Shown here: one piece after another, positions 26,522 through 35,637 of the stretch
Layout of the letters: the number at the start of each line of letters is the position of its first letter
Numbering within the stretch: position 1 is the first letter of the stretch
Assembly: GCA_964389575.1 (NCBI GenBank)
Contig: CAYMFF010000005.1
Coordinates: forward strand, 5,631 to 69,630
Source of the DNA: JAGNRR01 sp964389575
Lineage (GTDB): Bacteria; Bacteroidota; Bacteroidia; Chitinophagales; Chitinophagaceae
Reading direction: 5' to 3'
Length of the DNA: 64,000 nt
Notes under the pieces: generated by a model
Database searches by the model: none
Told to the model about the DNA's origin: nothing
Seen by the model: only the letters and a program-made list of their open reading frames with translations
Position numbers and translations under genes: made by a program

Positions 26522-28183
26522 ATGCAAAAGAAAAACTATTTATCAAATACGATAAAGCTCCTTAGGCTGGATAAAAAAGATGTTTATACAATTTACTTGT
26601 ATGCCATTGCTGGTGGATTAATATCACTAGGACTTCCGCTAGGAATACAAGCCATTATCGGTTTTGTGATGGCATCACAATTAAGCACTTCGCTTATATT
26701 ACTGATTATCGTAGTGGTACTGGCGACTTTTCTGTATGGGTTTTTCCAAATTAGTCAGCTAAAACTGATTGAAAAAATCAAGCAAAAAATATTTGTTCGA
26801 TTCTCTCTGGCCTTTGATGAAAAACTTTCTAAGCTAGATTATCAAAAAAACAGAACCTATAATCTGGCCGAACTAATGAATCGATTTTTTGACACCCTGA
26901 CATTTCAAAAAAGTATGTCCAAGCTTTTAATCGATATACCAACTTCTACGATTCAAATATTGTTAGGGCTTATTTTACTAGCGTTTTATCATCCGTTATT
27001 TATATTATTTGGAATTTTTCTTTTACTGACTCTCTACTTTTTATTGCGATACACAGGCGTTCAAGGCATGAAAACGAGTGTGCAAGAAAGCACTCATAAA
27101 TACGAATTGGCTTATTGGTTAGAAGAACAAGCGGACAATATTAAGGATGTGCACTCTGGGAATTTTGTTGCTATGAAAACCCGAAAAACAAATAGTATTC
27201 TCAGTAATTATATATCGGCGAGAACGGATCATTTCAAGATTTTAAATATTCAATATTGGTCGCTCACATTATTCAAAGTAGTGCTTACCGGTGTTATGCT
27301 TATCGTTGGAACTTATCTGTTACTAGAGCAACTAATTAATATTGGACAATTCGTAGCAGCAGAAATTGTGATCATTCTAATTCTGTCAGCAATTGAAAAA
27401 ATGATCTTTGGTCTAGACAACGCCTATGATTTATTGACCAGTACTAAAAAATTATTTGATGTTTTTGATCTACCCGAAAATCATGAAACAGAATTACTAC
27501 CCAATAAACCGCATGATCTAAATGTATTTCAAGCAGACAATATCAGCGTTTTTGCTGATGACAATAAACCACTTTTAGAGAACATTTCTTTTTCTCTTCA
27601 GAAAGGTGATATCTGTAACTTATCAGGTTTGTCTGGCAGTGGTAAGAGCACATTGATCAACGTGCTTGCCGGAGTTTATACAAGTTTTCAAGGGCGCTTA
27701 ACGATAGACGATATTGTTCTCAGTAAAAGCTTGGGTCTACCGCCAAATCAATATGTCGCTGCGCATTTTAGAGATAGCGATTTATTAGAAACATCAATAG
27801 TAGAAAATATTACACTTGGTAATAACTATCCATTATCTAGTATATTATCCTTATCAAAAGCCATTGGTTTTCATACCGAAATATCCCAATTACCTGATGG
27901 CTATCAGACCATCATTGCATCGCATAAATCTAATATTCCTAGCGGTGTTCGTCAGATGGTTTTGTTGCTTCGTACGTTAATTACTCCTGTGAGTATCTTC
28001 ATTTTGGAATCTCCATTTCAAAATCTTACGATTTTTCAATCGGATAATTTGGTGCGCTATTGGAAAGAAAACACAAAAGACAAAATAATAATTTACAGTA
28101 CAAATGCTGAGGAGTATCAAAACGTTGGGAACAAAGAGTTGCGACTGCACAACGGAACAGGACAATTCACAAAAAGTAAATAG
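26522..28183 (+). CDS. Type I exporter ABC protein with degenerate ATPase motifs
   Basis: 553 residues from the ATG at 26522 (a GTG at 26501 is possible). Six-helix permease region (about 20-320) then a nucleotide-binding domain. Walker A is intact (GLSGSGKST, about 368-376), but the signature reads IPSGVRQM instead of LSGGQ (about 471), Walker B ends FILES so the usual Asp-Glu pair is Glu-Ser (about 495), and the switch His region reads IIIYSTN (about 521-527). No C39 peptidase domain precedes the permease. With HlyD and TolC genes directly following, it forms a tripartite exporter. The substrate is unknown. Confidence 0.85.
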   Translation: MQKKNYLSNTIKLLRLDKKDVYTIYLYAIAGGLISLGLPLGIQAIIGFVMASQLSTSLILLIIVVVLATFLYGFFQISQLKLIEKIKQKIFVRFSLAFDEKLSKLDYQKNRTYNLAELMNRFFDTLTFQKSMSKLLIDIPTSTIQILLGLILLAFYHPLFILFGIFLLLTLYFLLRYTGVQGMKTSVQESTHKYELAYWLEEQADNIKDVHSGNFVAMKTRKTNSILSNYISARTDHFKILNIQYWSLTLFKVVLTGVMLIVGTYLLLEQLINIGQFVAAEIVIILILSAIEKMIFGLDNAYDLLTSTKKLFDVFDLPENHETELLPNKPHDLNVFQADNISVFADDNKPLLENISFSLQKGDICNLSGLSGSGKSTLINVLAGVYTSFQGRLTIDDIVLSKSLGLPPNQYVAAHFRDSDLLETSIVENITLGNNYPLSSILSLSKAIGFHTEISQLPDGYQTIIASHKSNIPSGVRQMVLLLRTLITPVSIFILESPFQNLTIFQSDNLVRYWKENTKDKIIIYSTNAEEYQNVGNKELRLHNGTGQFTKSK

Positions 28184-28186
28184 CAC

Positions 28187-29536
28187 ATGAAATATTTAGA
28201 TGAAACAATAGAAAATTTAGCGCAAGCAGAAGAAAGAACTTCTGTTATGAATCGCATTTTTATGTTGCATAAAAAGTCGCGCGTGCGCTATTGGTTCAGT
28301 GGTATCGGTATCGCTGTATTATTATTTATGTTTTTACCTTGGACGCAAAACATTCGTGGAAAAGGAAAAGTAACTACACTATTCCAAGAGCAACGTCCGC
28401 AAGAATTAAATAGCGTTTTACCTGGCAGAATTTTAAAATGGTATGTAAAAGAAGGAGATATTGTGAGTCCGGGCGATACGATATTAGAATTGAGCGAAGT
28501 AAAAGCAGAATATTTAGATCCCAATATTTTAAGTCGAACAGCGGAACAAATTAGTGCTAAAAAATTATCGGCAGAAAACTATTCTCAAAAAGCAGCGGCG
28601 GCACAAAATCAGATAAATGCGCTTAGAGAAACCAACCGATTAAAAATAGAAGAAACCAATAATAAAATAAGACAACAAGAGTATAAAGTAAAAAGTAATC
28701 GAGCCGCATGGGTTGCTACGCAGACCGATGCTAAAATTGCGAATCAGCAACTTCAACGAAATCAAGAACTTTATAATCAAGGATTAATTTCATTGACAGA
28801 TCTTGAGGCAAAACAAAACAAATATCAAGCCACACAGGCAAAAGAAACTGAAGCACAAATTAAATATGAAAACACCAAGCGAGATTTATCTCGTATGAGT
28901 ATTGAATTGGTAAGAGTGCAACAAGAGTATGCCGAAAAAATTGCCAAAACACAAAGCGACCGATTCCAAAGTATGTCACATATCGCTAGTACACAAGGAG
29001 AGGTGGCCAAACTTCAAAATCAATACAACACCTATGATGAAAGACGAAAACTGTATATCGTTCGTGCGCCACAAGAAGGTCAAATAACAGACGCTAGAGT
29101 TTCTGGTATTGGAGAGGTGATTAAAGAAGGCGAGCATATCGTAACCATTGTTCCCGAAAAATTAAAGTACACTGTTGAGCTTTTTGTGAAACCAATAGAT
29201 GTTCCGCTCATTCAGCGTGGACAAAAAGTAGCTTTCTTGTTTGACGGTTTTCCAGCAATCGTATTTAGCGGTTGGCCAGGAGCGAGTTATGGAATTTTTA
29301 AAGGCGAAGTTTTGACAATTGAAAATAATACAAATGACAAAGGATATTACCGCGTGTTAGTAATAGAAGATGAGGAAAGTAATAAGCCGTGGCCAAAAGA
29401 ACTACGAATAGGAACTGGAGCCAAAGGAATTGCCTTGCTTAAGGACGTTCCAATTTGGTATGAATTATGGCGAAACATTAATGGCTTCCCGCCAGATTAT
29501 TATACGAATTCTAAAAAAGATAAGAATGAGAAGTAA
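28187..29536 (+). CDS. HlyD-family membrane fusion protein
   Basis: 449 residues. Short cytoplasmic N-terminus, one membrane helix (about 37-55), biotinyl-lipoyl-like half motifs around GRILKWYVKEGDIVSPGDTI, a long Gln/Lys-rich coiled-coil hairpin (about 115-275), the second lipoyl half (IVRAPQEGQI), and a beta-barrel end. It bridges the inner-membrane ABC protein and TolC across the periplasm. It starts three bases after the ABC gene and overlaps the TolC gene by 11 bases, so all three are translated together. Confidence 0.94.
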   Translation: MKYLDETIENLAQAEERTSVMNRIFMLHKKSRVRYWFSGIGIAVLLFMFLPWTQNIRGKGKVTTLFQEQRPQELNSVLPGRILKWYVKEGDIVSPGDTILELSEVKAEYLDPNILSRTAEQISAKKLSAENYSQKAAAAQNQINALRETNRLKIEETNNKIRQQEYKVKSNRAAWVATQTDAKIANQQLQRNQELYNQGLISLTDLEAKQNKYQATQAKETEAQIKYENTKRDLSRMSIELVRVQQEYAEKIAKTQSDRFQSMSHIASTQGEVAKLQNQYNTYDERRKLYIVRAPQEGQITDARVSGIGEVIKEGEHIVTIVPEKLKYTVELFVKPIDVPLIQRGQKVAFLFDGFPAIVFSGWPGASYGIFKGEVLTIENNTNDKGYYRVLVIEDEESNKPWPKELRIGTGAKGIALLKDVPIWYELWRNINGFPPDYYTNSKKDKNEK

Positions 29537-30914
29537 ATTTATTGGATGTCTTGTATTCGTTTTTTGCGCTTCGTTTTCTTTTGCGCAACAGCAAAAGTTA
29601 TTAACCTTCAATGAATTCAAGAATTTATTACAACAATATCATCCTGTAATTCAACAGGCTAATCTAGTGGTCGATAATGCGCAGCAAAACATACGAATTG
29701 CACGCGCTCCGTTTGATCCTAAAGTATCCTATTACAGAAGTCAAAAAACCTATACTGGGAAAGATTATTACAATTATCAAAACCTAAACTTGAGCGTGCC
29801 AACCTGGCTAGGTGTTGACCTACAAGCGGGTTATGAAAATAATGCTGGACAATTTATAAACGATGAAGTCACGCTGGGCAATTCATATTATGTTGGTGGC
29901 TCTGTATCGCTTACCAAAGGTCTTTATATGAATGAGCGTCGTGCCGCATTGGAACAAGCCAAACTATTCCGGACTGGTAGCGAACAAGAGCGAAAACTAA
30001 TTTTGAATGATTTGTATTTTGACGCGTATGCTTCTTATTACAAATGGCTTAAAGAGTTTGTCAAGTACAAAATTTATAGTGAAATATTTACATTGAACGA
30101 TACACGTTATGTTCAAATTAGAAACACTTGGCGTTTAGGTAAAGCACCAGCAATAGATACTATTGAGGCACGGTCACAATTGCAACAATATGAGTTGCTG
30201 CGTAATAAAAGTTTTATCAATTGGCGCGAACAAGGGATTAAACTTTCAAAACACATATGGGACAGCACAGCCTATGCCCAACTTGTACAAGCCGTTTTCA
30301 TTCCTGACACCCTAGCATTGCGACAATTAAATTTTAATGACAGCAGTCAGCAATATTGGTTACAGTTAGCGCAAGAACATCCTGAGCTAATGCTCAACGA
30401 TTTAAAACAAGACATGTTGCGCATCAAGCAAAAATTAACCATTCAAGAATTACTCCCTGACGTGGGTGTAAGCGCCTATGCCTTACAAAGTGATGTAAGT
30501 AATTTTGGCGCACGCCTCAATGACAACAATCGTTTTGGTATCAACCTGTCAATGCCACTCCGTCTTTCTAAGGGTCGTGGTAGTTATCAATTAAATAAGA
30601 ATCAAATTCTAGGCACTCAGTTCAAAAGAGATTTTACACAACGAAAAATTGAAAATCAGGTTTTGTTTCAGTTAAATGAAATTAATATTACCCGATCGCA
30701 GCTTTCGTTATATGATGATTATGTAAAAAATATTAAGCGATTATATCTCTCAGAAGGAATCAAATACAGACTAGGAAGCAGTACTGTTTTCTTAATCAAT
30801 AGTCGAGAAAATAAATATCTCGATGCAAAAATTAAGCAATTAGAAAATACAATTCATTATCAGGAATCGGTTCTGCAATTGTTTAAAGAAATTATTCAGT
30901 TAGATAAAATTTAA
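29526..30914 (+). CDS. TolC-family outer-membrane efflux protein
   Basis: 462 residues starting at the ATG at 29526 with a clear signal peptide (MRSKFIGCLVFVFCASFSFA). Long amphipathic helices typical of the TolC barrel-tunnel follow, with repeated structure in the halves (about 30-230 and 250-460). It gives the exporter its exit duct through the outer membrane. The start overlaps the last 11 bases of the adaptor gene. Upstream in-frame starts would put a non-signal leader before the signal peptide and are rejected. Confidence 0.93.
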   Translation: MRSKFIGCLVFVFCASFSFAQQQKLLTFNEFKNLLQQYHPVIQQANLVVDNAQQNIRIARAPFDPKVSYYRSQKTYTGKDYYNYQNLNLSVPTWLGVDLQAGYENNAGQFINDEVTLGNSYYVGGSVSLTKGLYMNERRAALEQAKLFRTGSEQERKLILNDLYFDAYASYYKWLKEFVKYKIYSEIFTLNDTRYVQIRNTWRLGKAPAIDTIEARSQLQQYELLRNKSFINWREQGIKLSKHIWDSTAYAQLVQAVFIPDTLALRQLNFNDSSQQYWLQLAQEHPELMLNDLKQDMLRIKQKLTIQELLPDVGVSAYALQSDVSNFGARLNDNNRFGINLSMPLRLSKGRGSYQLNKNQILGTQFKRDFTQRKIENQVLFQLNEINITRSQLSLYDDYVKNIKRLYLSEGIKYRLGSSTVFLINSRENKYLDAKIKQLENTIHYQESVLQLFKEIIQLDKI

Positions 30915-30988
30915 TAAAACTTGAATCTTATAGAGCATCCTTTATGCGATTCGAGGGTTCGTTTTCAATTATGATTTAACTTTCATTC

Positions 30989-32902
30989 TTGGAAGTGGTT
31001 GCACTAGAAAAAATACTAAAACAATATTGGGGTTACAATCAATTTCGCCCTTATCAAAAAGAAGTTATCTCCTCAATTCTTGCAGGAAAAAATACGCTTG
31101 CCATTTTGCCCACGGGCAGTGGAAAATCCGTAGGTTATCAATTGCCTGCTTTAATAACTAAGGGAGTATGTTTGGTAATATCACCGTTGATTGCTCTTAT
31201 GAAAGACCAAGTGCATCGCTTGAATGATATTAATATTCCCGCAGCCGCTTTATATAGTGGTATGAACCATGAAGAAAGTGCCACTGTTTATCGAAGAGCG
31301 CTAGATGAAGAAATTAAGCTGTTGTACATTTCGCCAGAGCGATTACAAAGCGAACGATTCATTCGATTTCTGAATAATGCTAATATTTCTTTTTTAGCTG
31401 TGGACGAGGCGCATTGTATCGCACAATGGGGGCATGATTTTCGACCCGCTTATCTAAATATAAAAGAAGTAAAACATCTGCTTCCGAACAAACCCATTTT
31501 AGCACTTACCGCTACAGCAACACCTCGCGTTCAAGAAGAAATTATTGAACGCCTTAGGCTTAATCAAGCGCAAATTTTTCAAGGATATTTTTTGCGCAAC
31601 GAACTTTCACTCGCCGTTTATAAAGTTGAAAATAAACTTACTCAGTTAATTGCTTTAGTAAAATCGCAAAAACGAAGCATCATAATTTATTGCCGAAACA
31701 GAAGAAGCTGTAAAGACCTTGCAGTGCAATTACAACAAGAAGGCATTCGCACCGGTTATTATCATGCAGGTCTAAGTAAAGAGGAAAGAACAAATGCACA
31801 GGAAGATTGGATTGAAAACAAGGTGCAATGCATAGTGTGTACCAATGCATTTGGAATGGGAATAGACAAAGCTGATGTTGGACTCGTTGCGCATTACGAT
31901 TTACCTGAGAGTCTAGAAGCTTATTATCAAGAAGTGGGCAGGGCTGGACGCGATGGAATTCAGTCGCAAGGTGTTGTGCTTTATAATTCCAACAGTTTAC
32001 AAAAACAGAAAGAACAAGCTGCTCTAAAATTTCCTGACGAAGAACAACTACGTCAATTATACGCTGATGTTTGTTCCTACTTAAAAATTCCAGTGGGAGC
32101 GGGCGAAGAAGAATATTTTGATTTCAATCTATTAGACTTTGTAAAAACAACGGGCTATAATTTGATAACGGCAGTACATGGAATACAACTGTTGGCCAAA
32201 CAAAATATTTGGCACTTAAGTGATTCACTGTATATGCCATTGCGCGTGCAAGTGCAAGCGTCGAGAGAAGAACTTCAACATATCGAAACTAATTATCATC
32301 GTCAATATGTCTTGCTCAAACAACTACTGAGATCCTATAATGGAATTTGGCAACACGCGGTTCCGATTAATGAATATGAACTAGCTGCAAAAATTAAGAA
32401 ACCAGTACAACAGATAAAAGAAGATTTACATTTTTTGGCCAGTCGAGCTTATATTAAATGTTGGAACAAAAAAGATCAGCCTCAACTTTATATGACGGAC
32501 CAGCGTTATCCAGCATCGCAAATTGTTATAAATTATAAAGAAATTCTCTGGCACAAAAAGCGAGAAGAAGAACGACTAGATGCATTACAAGCTTTTGTGA
32601 AAAATAATTCAATTTGCAGAATGGAATTACTCAATAACTATTTCATCGGAGATAAAAGTAAACAAGAAAAAATTATTTGCGGTCATTGTGATGTTGACAA
32701 AGTTAAAGTTGTTGATGTAAGTTTTGAATCAGTAAAGAATTTATTGGATAAAGCACTTACCAATAAAGAAAGTGAAAACTTAGAAAACATTATAGGTCAT
32801 TTAGCTAGTGAAGAACGCGCACAAAGTATGAAACTGATACGAATAATGATTAGTGAAGGCATGTATGCTATTAACGCTTTTGGAGAGTTGAACAAGAAAT
32901 AA
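30989..32902 (+). CDS. recQ: RecQ-family ATP-dependent DNA helicase, short form
   Basis: 637 residues, 3-prime to 5-prime DNA helicase. Walker A LPTGSGKS (about 41), DEAH box VDEAHCIAQWGHDFRP (about 137), motif III TATATP, motif VI QEVGRAGRDG. After the helicase core comes a zinc-binding region CRMELLNNYF and CGHCDVD in which the usual fourth Cys is Asp, then a reduced winged helix; the HRDC domain is absent. The likely start is TTG at 30989 (an in-frame GTG is six bases later); no ATG fits. Many Bacteroidota have such a short RecQ besides a full-length one. Confidence 0.92.
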   Translation: MEVVALEKILKQYWGYNQFRPYQKEVISSILAGKNTLAILPTGSGKSVGYQLPALITKGVCLVISPLIALMKDQVHRLNDINIPAAALYSGMNHEESATVYRRALDEEIKLLYISPERLQSERFIRFLNNANISFLAVDEAHCIAQWGHDFRPAYLNIKEVKHLLPNKPILALTATATPRVQEEIIERLRLNQAQIFQGYFLRNELSLAVYKVENKLTQLIALVKSQKRSIIIYCRNRRSCKDLAVQLQQEGIRTGYYHAGLSKEERTNAQEDWIENKVQCIVCTNAFGMGIDKADVGLVAHYDLPESLEAYYQEVGRAGRDGIQSQGVVLYNSNSLQKQKEQAALKFPDEEQLRQLYADVCSYLKIPVGAGEEEYFDFNLLDFVKTTGYNLITAVHGIQLLAKQNIWHLSDSLYMPLRVQVQASREELQHIETNYHRQYVLLKQLLRSYNGIWQHAVPINEYELAAKIKKPVQQIKEDLHFLASRAYIKCWNKKDQPQLYMTDQRYPASQIVINYKEILWHKKREEERLDALQAFVKNNSICRMELLNNYFIGDKSKQEKIICGHCDVDKVKVVDVSFESVKNLLDKALTNKESENLENIIGHLASEERAQSMKLIRIMISEGMYAINAFGELNKK

Positions 32903-32951
32903 AATTACTTTTATTATGAGTAAACAAACCTTCCACCAAGAGTGATTTAGA

Positions 32952-33004
32952 ATTACATTTGCTAATAATGCAACACGAATACATATCGGTATTTGATATT
33001 TTTA
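32952..33004 (+). repeat. Direct repeat copy 1: duplicate of sdaA promoter and first 12 codons
   Basis: 53 bases that match 33634-33686 with 49 identities; the four mismatches fall in the five bases between the -7 box TACATTTG and the ATG. The copy includes ATGCAACACGAATACATATC and following codons of sdaA, then departs from sdaA at 33005. The two copies flank the lipoprotein gene at 33009-33581. Confidence 0.93.
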
Positions 33005-33012
33005 GGTGTTAG
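32968..33012 (+). pseudogene. Truncated 5-prime copy of sdaA
   Basis: Starts MQHEYISVFDIF exactly as sdaA does, then reads Arg-Cys-stop, giving a 14-residue remnant. It retains the -7 box and start codon, so it may be transcribed towards the antisense lipoprotein gene. It looks like the original target of a small insertion, with sdaA rebuilt by the second repeat copy. Confidence 0.8.
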
Positions 33013-33581
33013 TTCTCATCTACAAAATCCATATTTATCAAAACGACATTAGCCTTATTAATTAATTTCTCGTCTTGCAGCTCCTTAATAAAATCTATGT
33101 CAGATATTTTTTCATTAAAACCTAAAAATTTGGCGTACGTAAGCACTACTGTTATATCTCTTTTGGCAAAATCAAAATCTTCTTTACAAGTAATACATAT
33201 TAAATGTTTATCAAATACCGATTGCAAGTTTTGGGATTTTTTTGCTTTTAAGATTAATCGTGGGTTTCTGATTAACTCTTTACAAGTCGATCGAACTCCC
33301 ATATGACAAAGCGAAGAATCTTCGGTTACTAAAACATTTAAGTTTTTGTCAGCAATAATTATTGCATTTGTTTTTGCCAAGGCCTGAGTTACTTTGTTAA
33401 AAGCTTTCATATCATTTAATCTAAACAAATAGTCATACTCGATACCATGCTTTTCAAGCATATTAATGACGGTTTCATTACTTTCAACTCTAGGTTTTTT
33501 CACTCCGTACAATCTAGTGAGGAGCTTTGCACAAGACGTAAATAAAAACAACAAACATGCTATTCCAATAATCTTCTTCAT
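33009..33581 (-). CDS. Lipoprotein of unknown function within a duplicated target
   Basis: 190 residues from the ATG at 33581, which starts a signal peptide with lipobox FTSC (MKKIIGIACLLFLFTSC). Further upstream ATGs exist but would precede the signal. The mature part is mixed alpha/beta (NETVINMLEKHGIEYDYLF, ITVVLTYAKFLGFNEK) with four Cys, two of them in CITC, and no family I recognise. It lies opposite to its neighbours, between two 53-bp direct repeats of the sdaA start, suggesting recent acquisition or transposition as a unit of about 630 bp. A -7 box (TATTTTTG) lies at 33615-33608. Confidence 0.65.
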   Translation of the reverse strand: MKKIIGIACLLFLFTSCAKLLTRLYGVKKPRVESNETVINMLEKHGIEYDYLFRLNDMKAFNKVTQALAKTNAIIIADKNLNVLVTEDSSLCHMGVRSTCKELIRNPRLILKAKKSQNLQSVFDKHLICITCKEDFDFAKRDITVVLTYAKFLGFNEKISDIDFIKELQDEKLINKANVVLINMDFVDEN

Positions 33582-33633
33582 GACTAGATAAAGATACTTA
33601 ATCATAACAAAAATATTATTTGCAAAAGCGTAC

Positions 33634-33686
33634 ATTACATTTGCCATCTATGCAACACGAATACATATCGGTATTTGATATTTTTA
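33634..33686 (+). repeat. Direct repeat copy 2: functional sdaA promoter and first 12 codons
   Basis: Second copy of the 53-bp repeat at 32952-33004. It contains the -7 box TACATTTG (33636-33643), six bases, then the sdaA ATG at 33650, and continues into the intact gene. Confidence 0.93.
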
Positions 33687-35110
33687 AAATTGGTATCGGA
33701 CCCAGCTCATCGCATACACTTGGACCATGGAAAGCCGCCTTGCAATGTATCGAAGAGCTAAAAGATGCTGATCAATTATCCGAAGTAGAAAAAATACAAG
33801 TGTTGCTATATGGATCGCTTGCCAAAACAGGTGTGGGCCATGGAACAGACTTGGCTGTTCAATTAGGCCTTTGTGGTTATCAAGCAGAAACTTTTGAGCC
33901 AGATGCGATTCAACCCGCATTGGATACGATAAAGGCAAATCAAACAATAAATTTTGCACAGTCTCATCAAATATCATTTTCCCCTTCTGAGGATATTATT
34001 TTCTTAAAAGATGAAGCACTTCCATATCATCCGAACGCACTCACTTTTCTCATTAAACTAAAAAACGGAGATGATGTTTCTAAAACATTTTATTCAGTAG
34101 GCGGTGGTTTTGTTACAAAAGATAATGACGATAACCCGATGACCACTATCATCGATTTGCCTTTTGAAATTTCTACTGCCAAAGAGTTAGAAACACATTG
34201 CATCAAAACCGGTTTGAGCATTTCAGAAATCGTGATGGAAAATGAAAGTGAGTGGCATGGCGAAGAAGATACTAAAACACGTTTATTAGAGATTTGGCAG
34301 GTGATGCAAAATTGTATTTACAGAGGGTGCCAGCAAACGGGTATTTTGCCCGGCGGCCTAAACGTAAAACGCCGAGCCAATACATTATCCAAAAGATTAC
34401 TGAAAGGCCAAGAATATGCAAGCTACTTGGAATGGATTCATAATATTCAAAACAGTCCTGATGCAACGGGTCAAAATTTTCGGTACACGCTGGATTGGGT
34501 AAGCTGTTTTGCTTTAGCCGTAAATGAAGAGAATGCTAGTTTTAGCAGAGTGGTGACTGCACCAACGAATGGAGCGGCTGGTGTTATACCCGCTGTTTTA
34601 CATTATTATATTACCTTTTTCACCAAAAAGCCAAATGGCAATGCAATAAATCGAGAAGAAGCTATTCTAACGTTTTTACTGACCGCTGGTGAAATTGGAA
34701 GCATTTTTAAAAAGCAAGCAACCATTTCTGCGGCCATGGGTGGGTGCCAAGCAGAAATTGGCGTGAGCAGTGCCATGGCTGCGGCTGCACTTTGCGAATG
34801 TTTAGGTGGAACTGTAAAACAAGCGCTATCCGCAGCAGAAATTGCTATGGAACATCACCTGGGTATGACTTGCGACCCTATTGGTGGATTAGTTCAAATA
34901 CCCTGTATAGAGCGAAATACAATGGGAGCCATTAAAGCAATCACAGCTGCGCAACTTGCTTTACAAAGTAACCCGTATGATGCCAAGGTGAGCTTAGACA
35001 AAGTGGTAAAAACGATGCTCGATACGGCACTTGATATGAATCATAAATACAAAGAAACTAGCGATGGAGGCTTAGCAACTAACATTCCATTGAGCTTGCC
35101 AGAGTGCTAA
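33650..35110 (+). CDS. sdaA: L-serine ammonia-lyase (iron-sulfur type)
   Basis: 486 residues, single-chain L-serine dehydratase that deaminates serine to pyruvate and ammonia with a [4Fe-4S] cluster. The N-terminal beta domain has IGPSSSHTLGPWKA; the C-terminal alpha domain has the cluster Cys residues in GGCQAEIG, in MTCDPIGGLVQIPC and in the TAPTNGAAGVIPAV region. The start at 33650 is fixed by homology and by the -7 box six bases before it. Its first 12 codons are duplicated upstream at 32968. Confidence 0.96.
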   Translation: MQHEYISVFDIFKIGIGPSSSHTLGPWKAALQCIEELKDADQLSEVEKIQVLLYGSLAKTGVGHGTDLAVQLGLCGYQAETFEPDAIQPALDTIKANQTINFAQSHQISFSPSEDIIFLKDEALPYHPNALTFLIKLKNGDDVSKTFYSVGGGFVTKDNDDNPMTTIIDLPFEISTAKELETHCIKTGLSISEIVMENESEWHGEEDTKTRLLEIWQVMQNCIYRGCQQTGILPGGLNVKRRANTLSKRLLKGQEYASYLEWIHNIQNSPDATGQNFRYTLDWVSCFALAVNEENASFSRVVTAPTNGAAGVIPAVLHYYITFFTKKPNGNAINREEAILTFLLTAGEIGSIFKKQATISAAMGGCQAEIGVSSAMAAAALCECLGGTVKQALSAAEIAMEHHLGMTCDPIGGLVQIPCIERNTMGAIKAITAAQLALQSNPYDAKVSLDKVVKTMLDTALDMNHKYKETSDGGLATNIPLSLPEC

Positions 35111-35138
35111 CGCATTCGGCACAATTCGTTTTATCTAA

Positions 35139-35168
35139 TTGATGAATTCTTTATTATTTATAACTTTG
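35139..35168 (+). promoter_or_regulatory. Promoter of the DUF6265 lipoprotein and rRNA/tRNA methyltransferase genes
   Basis: TTG (35139-35141), 19 bases, TAACTTTG (35161-35168): near-ideal Bacteroidota spacing. Only four bases remain before the ATG at 35173, so the transcript is probably leaderless. Confidence 0.65.
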
Positions 35169-35172
35169 GCTC

Positions 35173-35637
35173 ATGTTTAAAAAGCTTCTTTTTTTTAGCG
35201 CATTATTTTTTATGGCGGGTTGCCAAACTGAACTTACCAAAGACTTTTCTTTCTTAGAGGGAAGCTGGAAAATGGAAACATCAGATTCTACGTATCTTTT
35301 GGAAACTTGGGAAAAAGTAAATGATACCAAATACACCGCCCTAAATTATTTTATAACGGATACGGGAATGCAACTTACTGAGGAAATAGAAATTGATATT
35401 ACTGATAGCGGAACCTTTTACCGACCTACCATTGAAGCCATTGACGGTGGTCGACAGTTTTCGTATTTGTTTATTTCAGAAGATGATAATAAATATGTTT
35501 TTGAAAATAAAGAATATGATTTCCCGCGGAGAATTTGGTACAAACGTGTTGACGAAAATAATATAGAAGCAGCGATTGAAAATGCAAGCGGTGATAAAAA
35601 AGAAGTTTTTCGATATGAAAAAGTAATGAAGCCATGA
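35173..35637 (+). CDS. DUF6265-like lipoprotein
   Basis: 154 residues with a lipoprotein signal (FMAGC). The mature part has the pattern FSFLEGSWKMETSDSTYLLETWEK, which I associate with DUF6265, a lipocalin-like beta-barrel family of Bacteroidota, and ends with RYEKVMKP. Function unknown, perhaps binding a small ligand in the periplasm. Its last four bases overlap the start of the methyltransferase gene, so the two form an operon. Confidence 0.75.
   Translation: MFKKLLFFSALFFMAGCQTELTKDFSFLEGSWKMETSDSTYLLETWEKVNDTKYTALNYFITDTGMQLTEEIEIDITDSGTFYRPTIEAIDGGRQFSYLFISEDDNKYVFENKEYDFPRRIWYKRVDENNIEAAIENASGDKKEVFRYEKVMKP

Noticed and set aside
26501..26524. GTG start for the ABC gene at 26501
   Set aside because: The extra residues are polar and not typical; the ATG at 26522 is preferred but the GTG cannot be excluded.
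30915..30988. Possible tRNA-like sequence (ATTCGAGGGTTCG)
   Set aside because: Too short and without an acceptor stem or anticodon arm.
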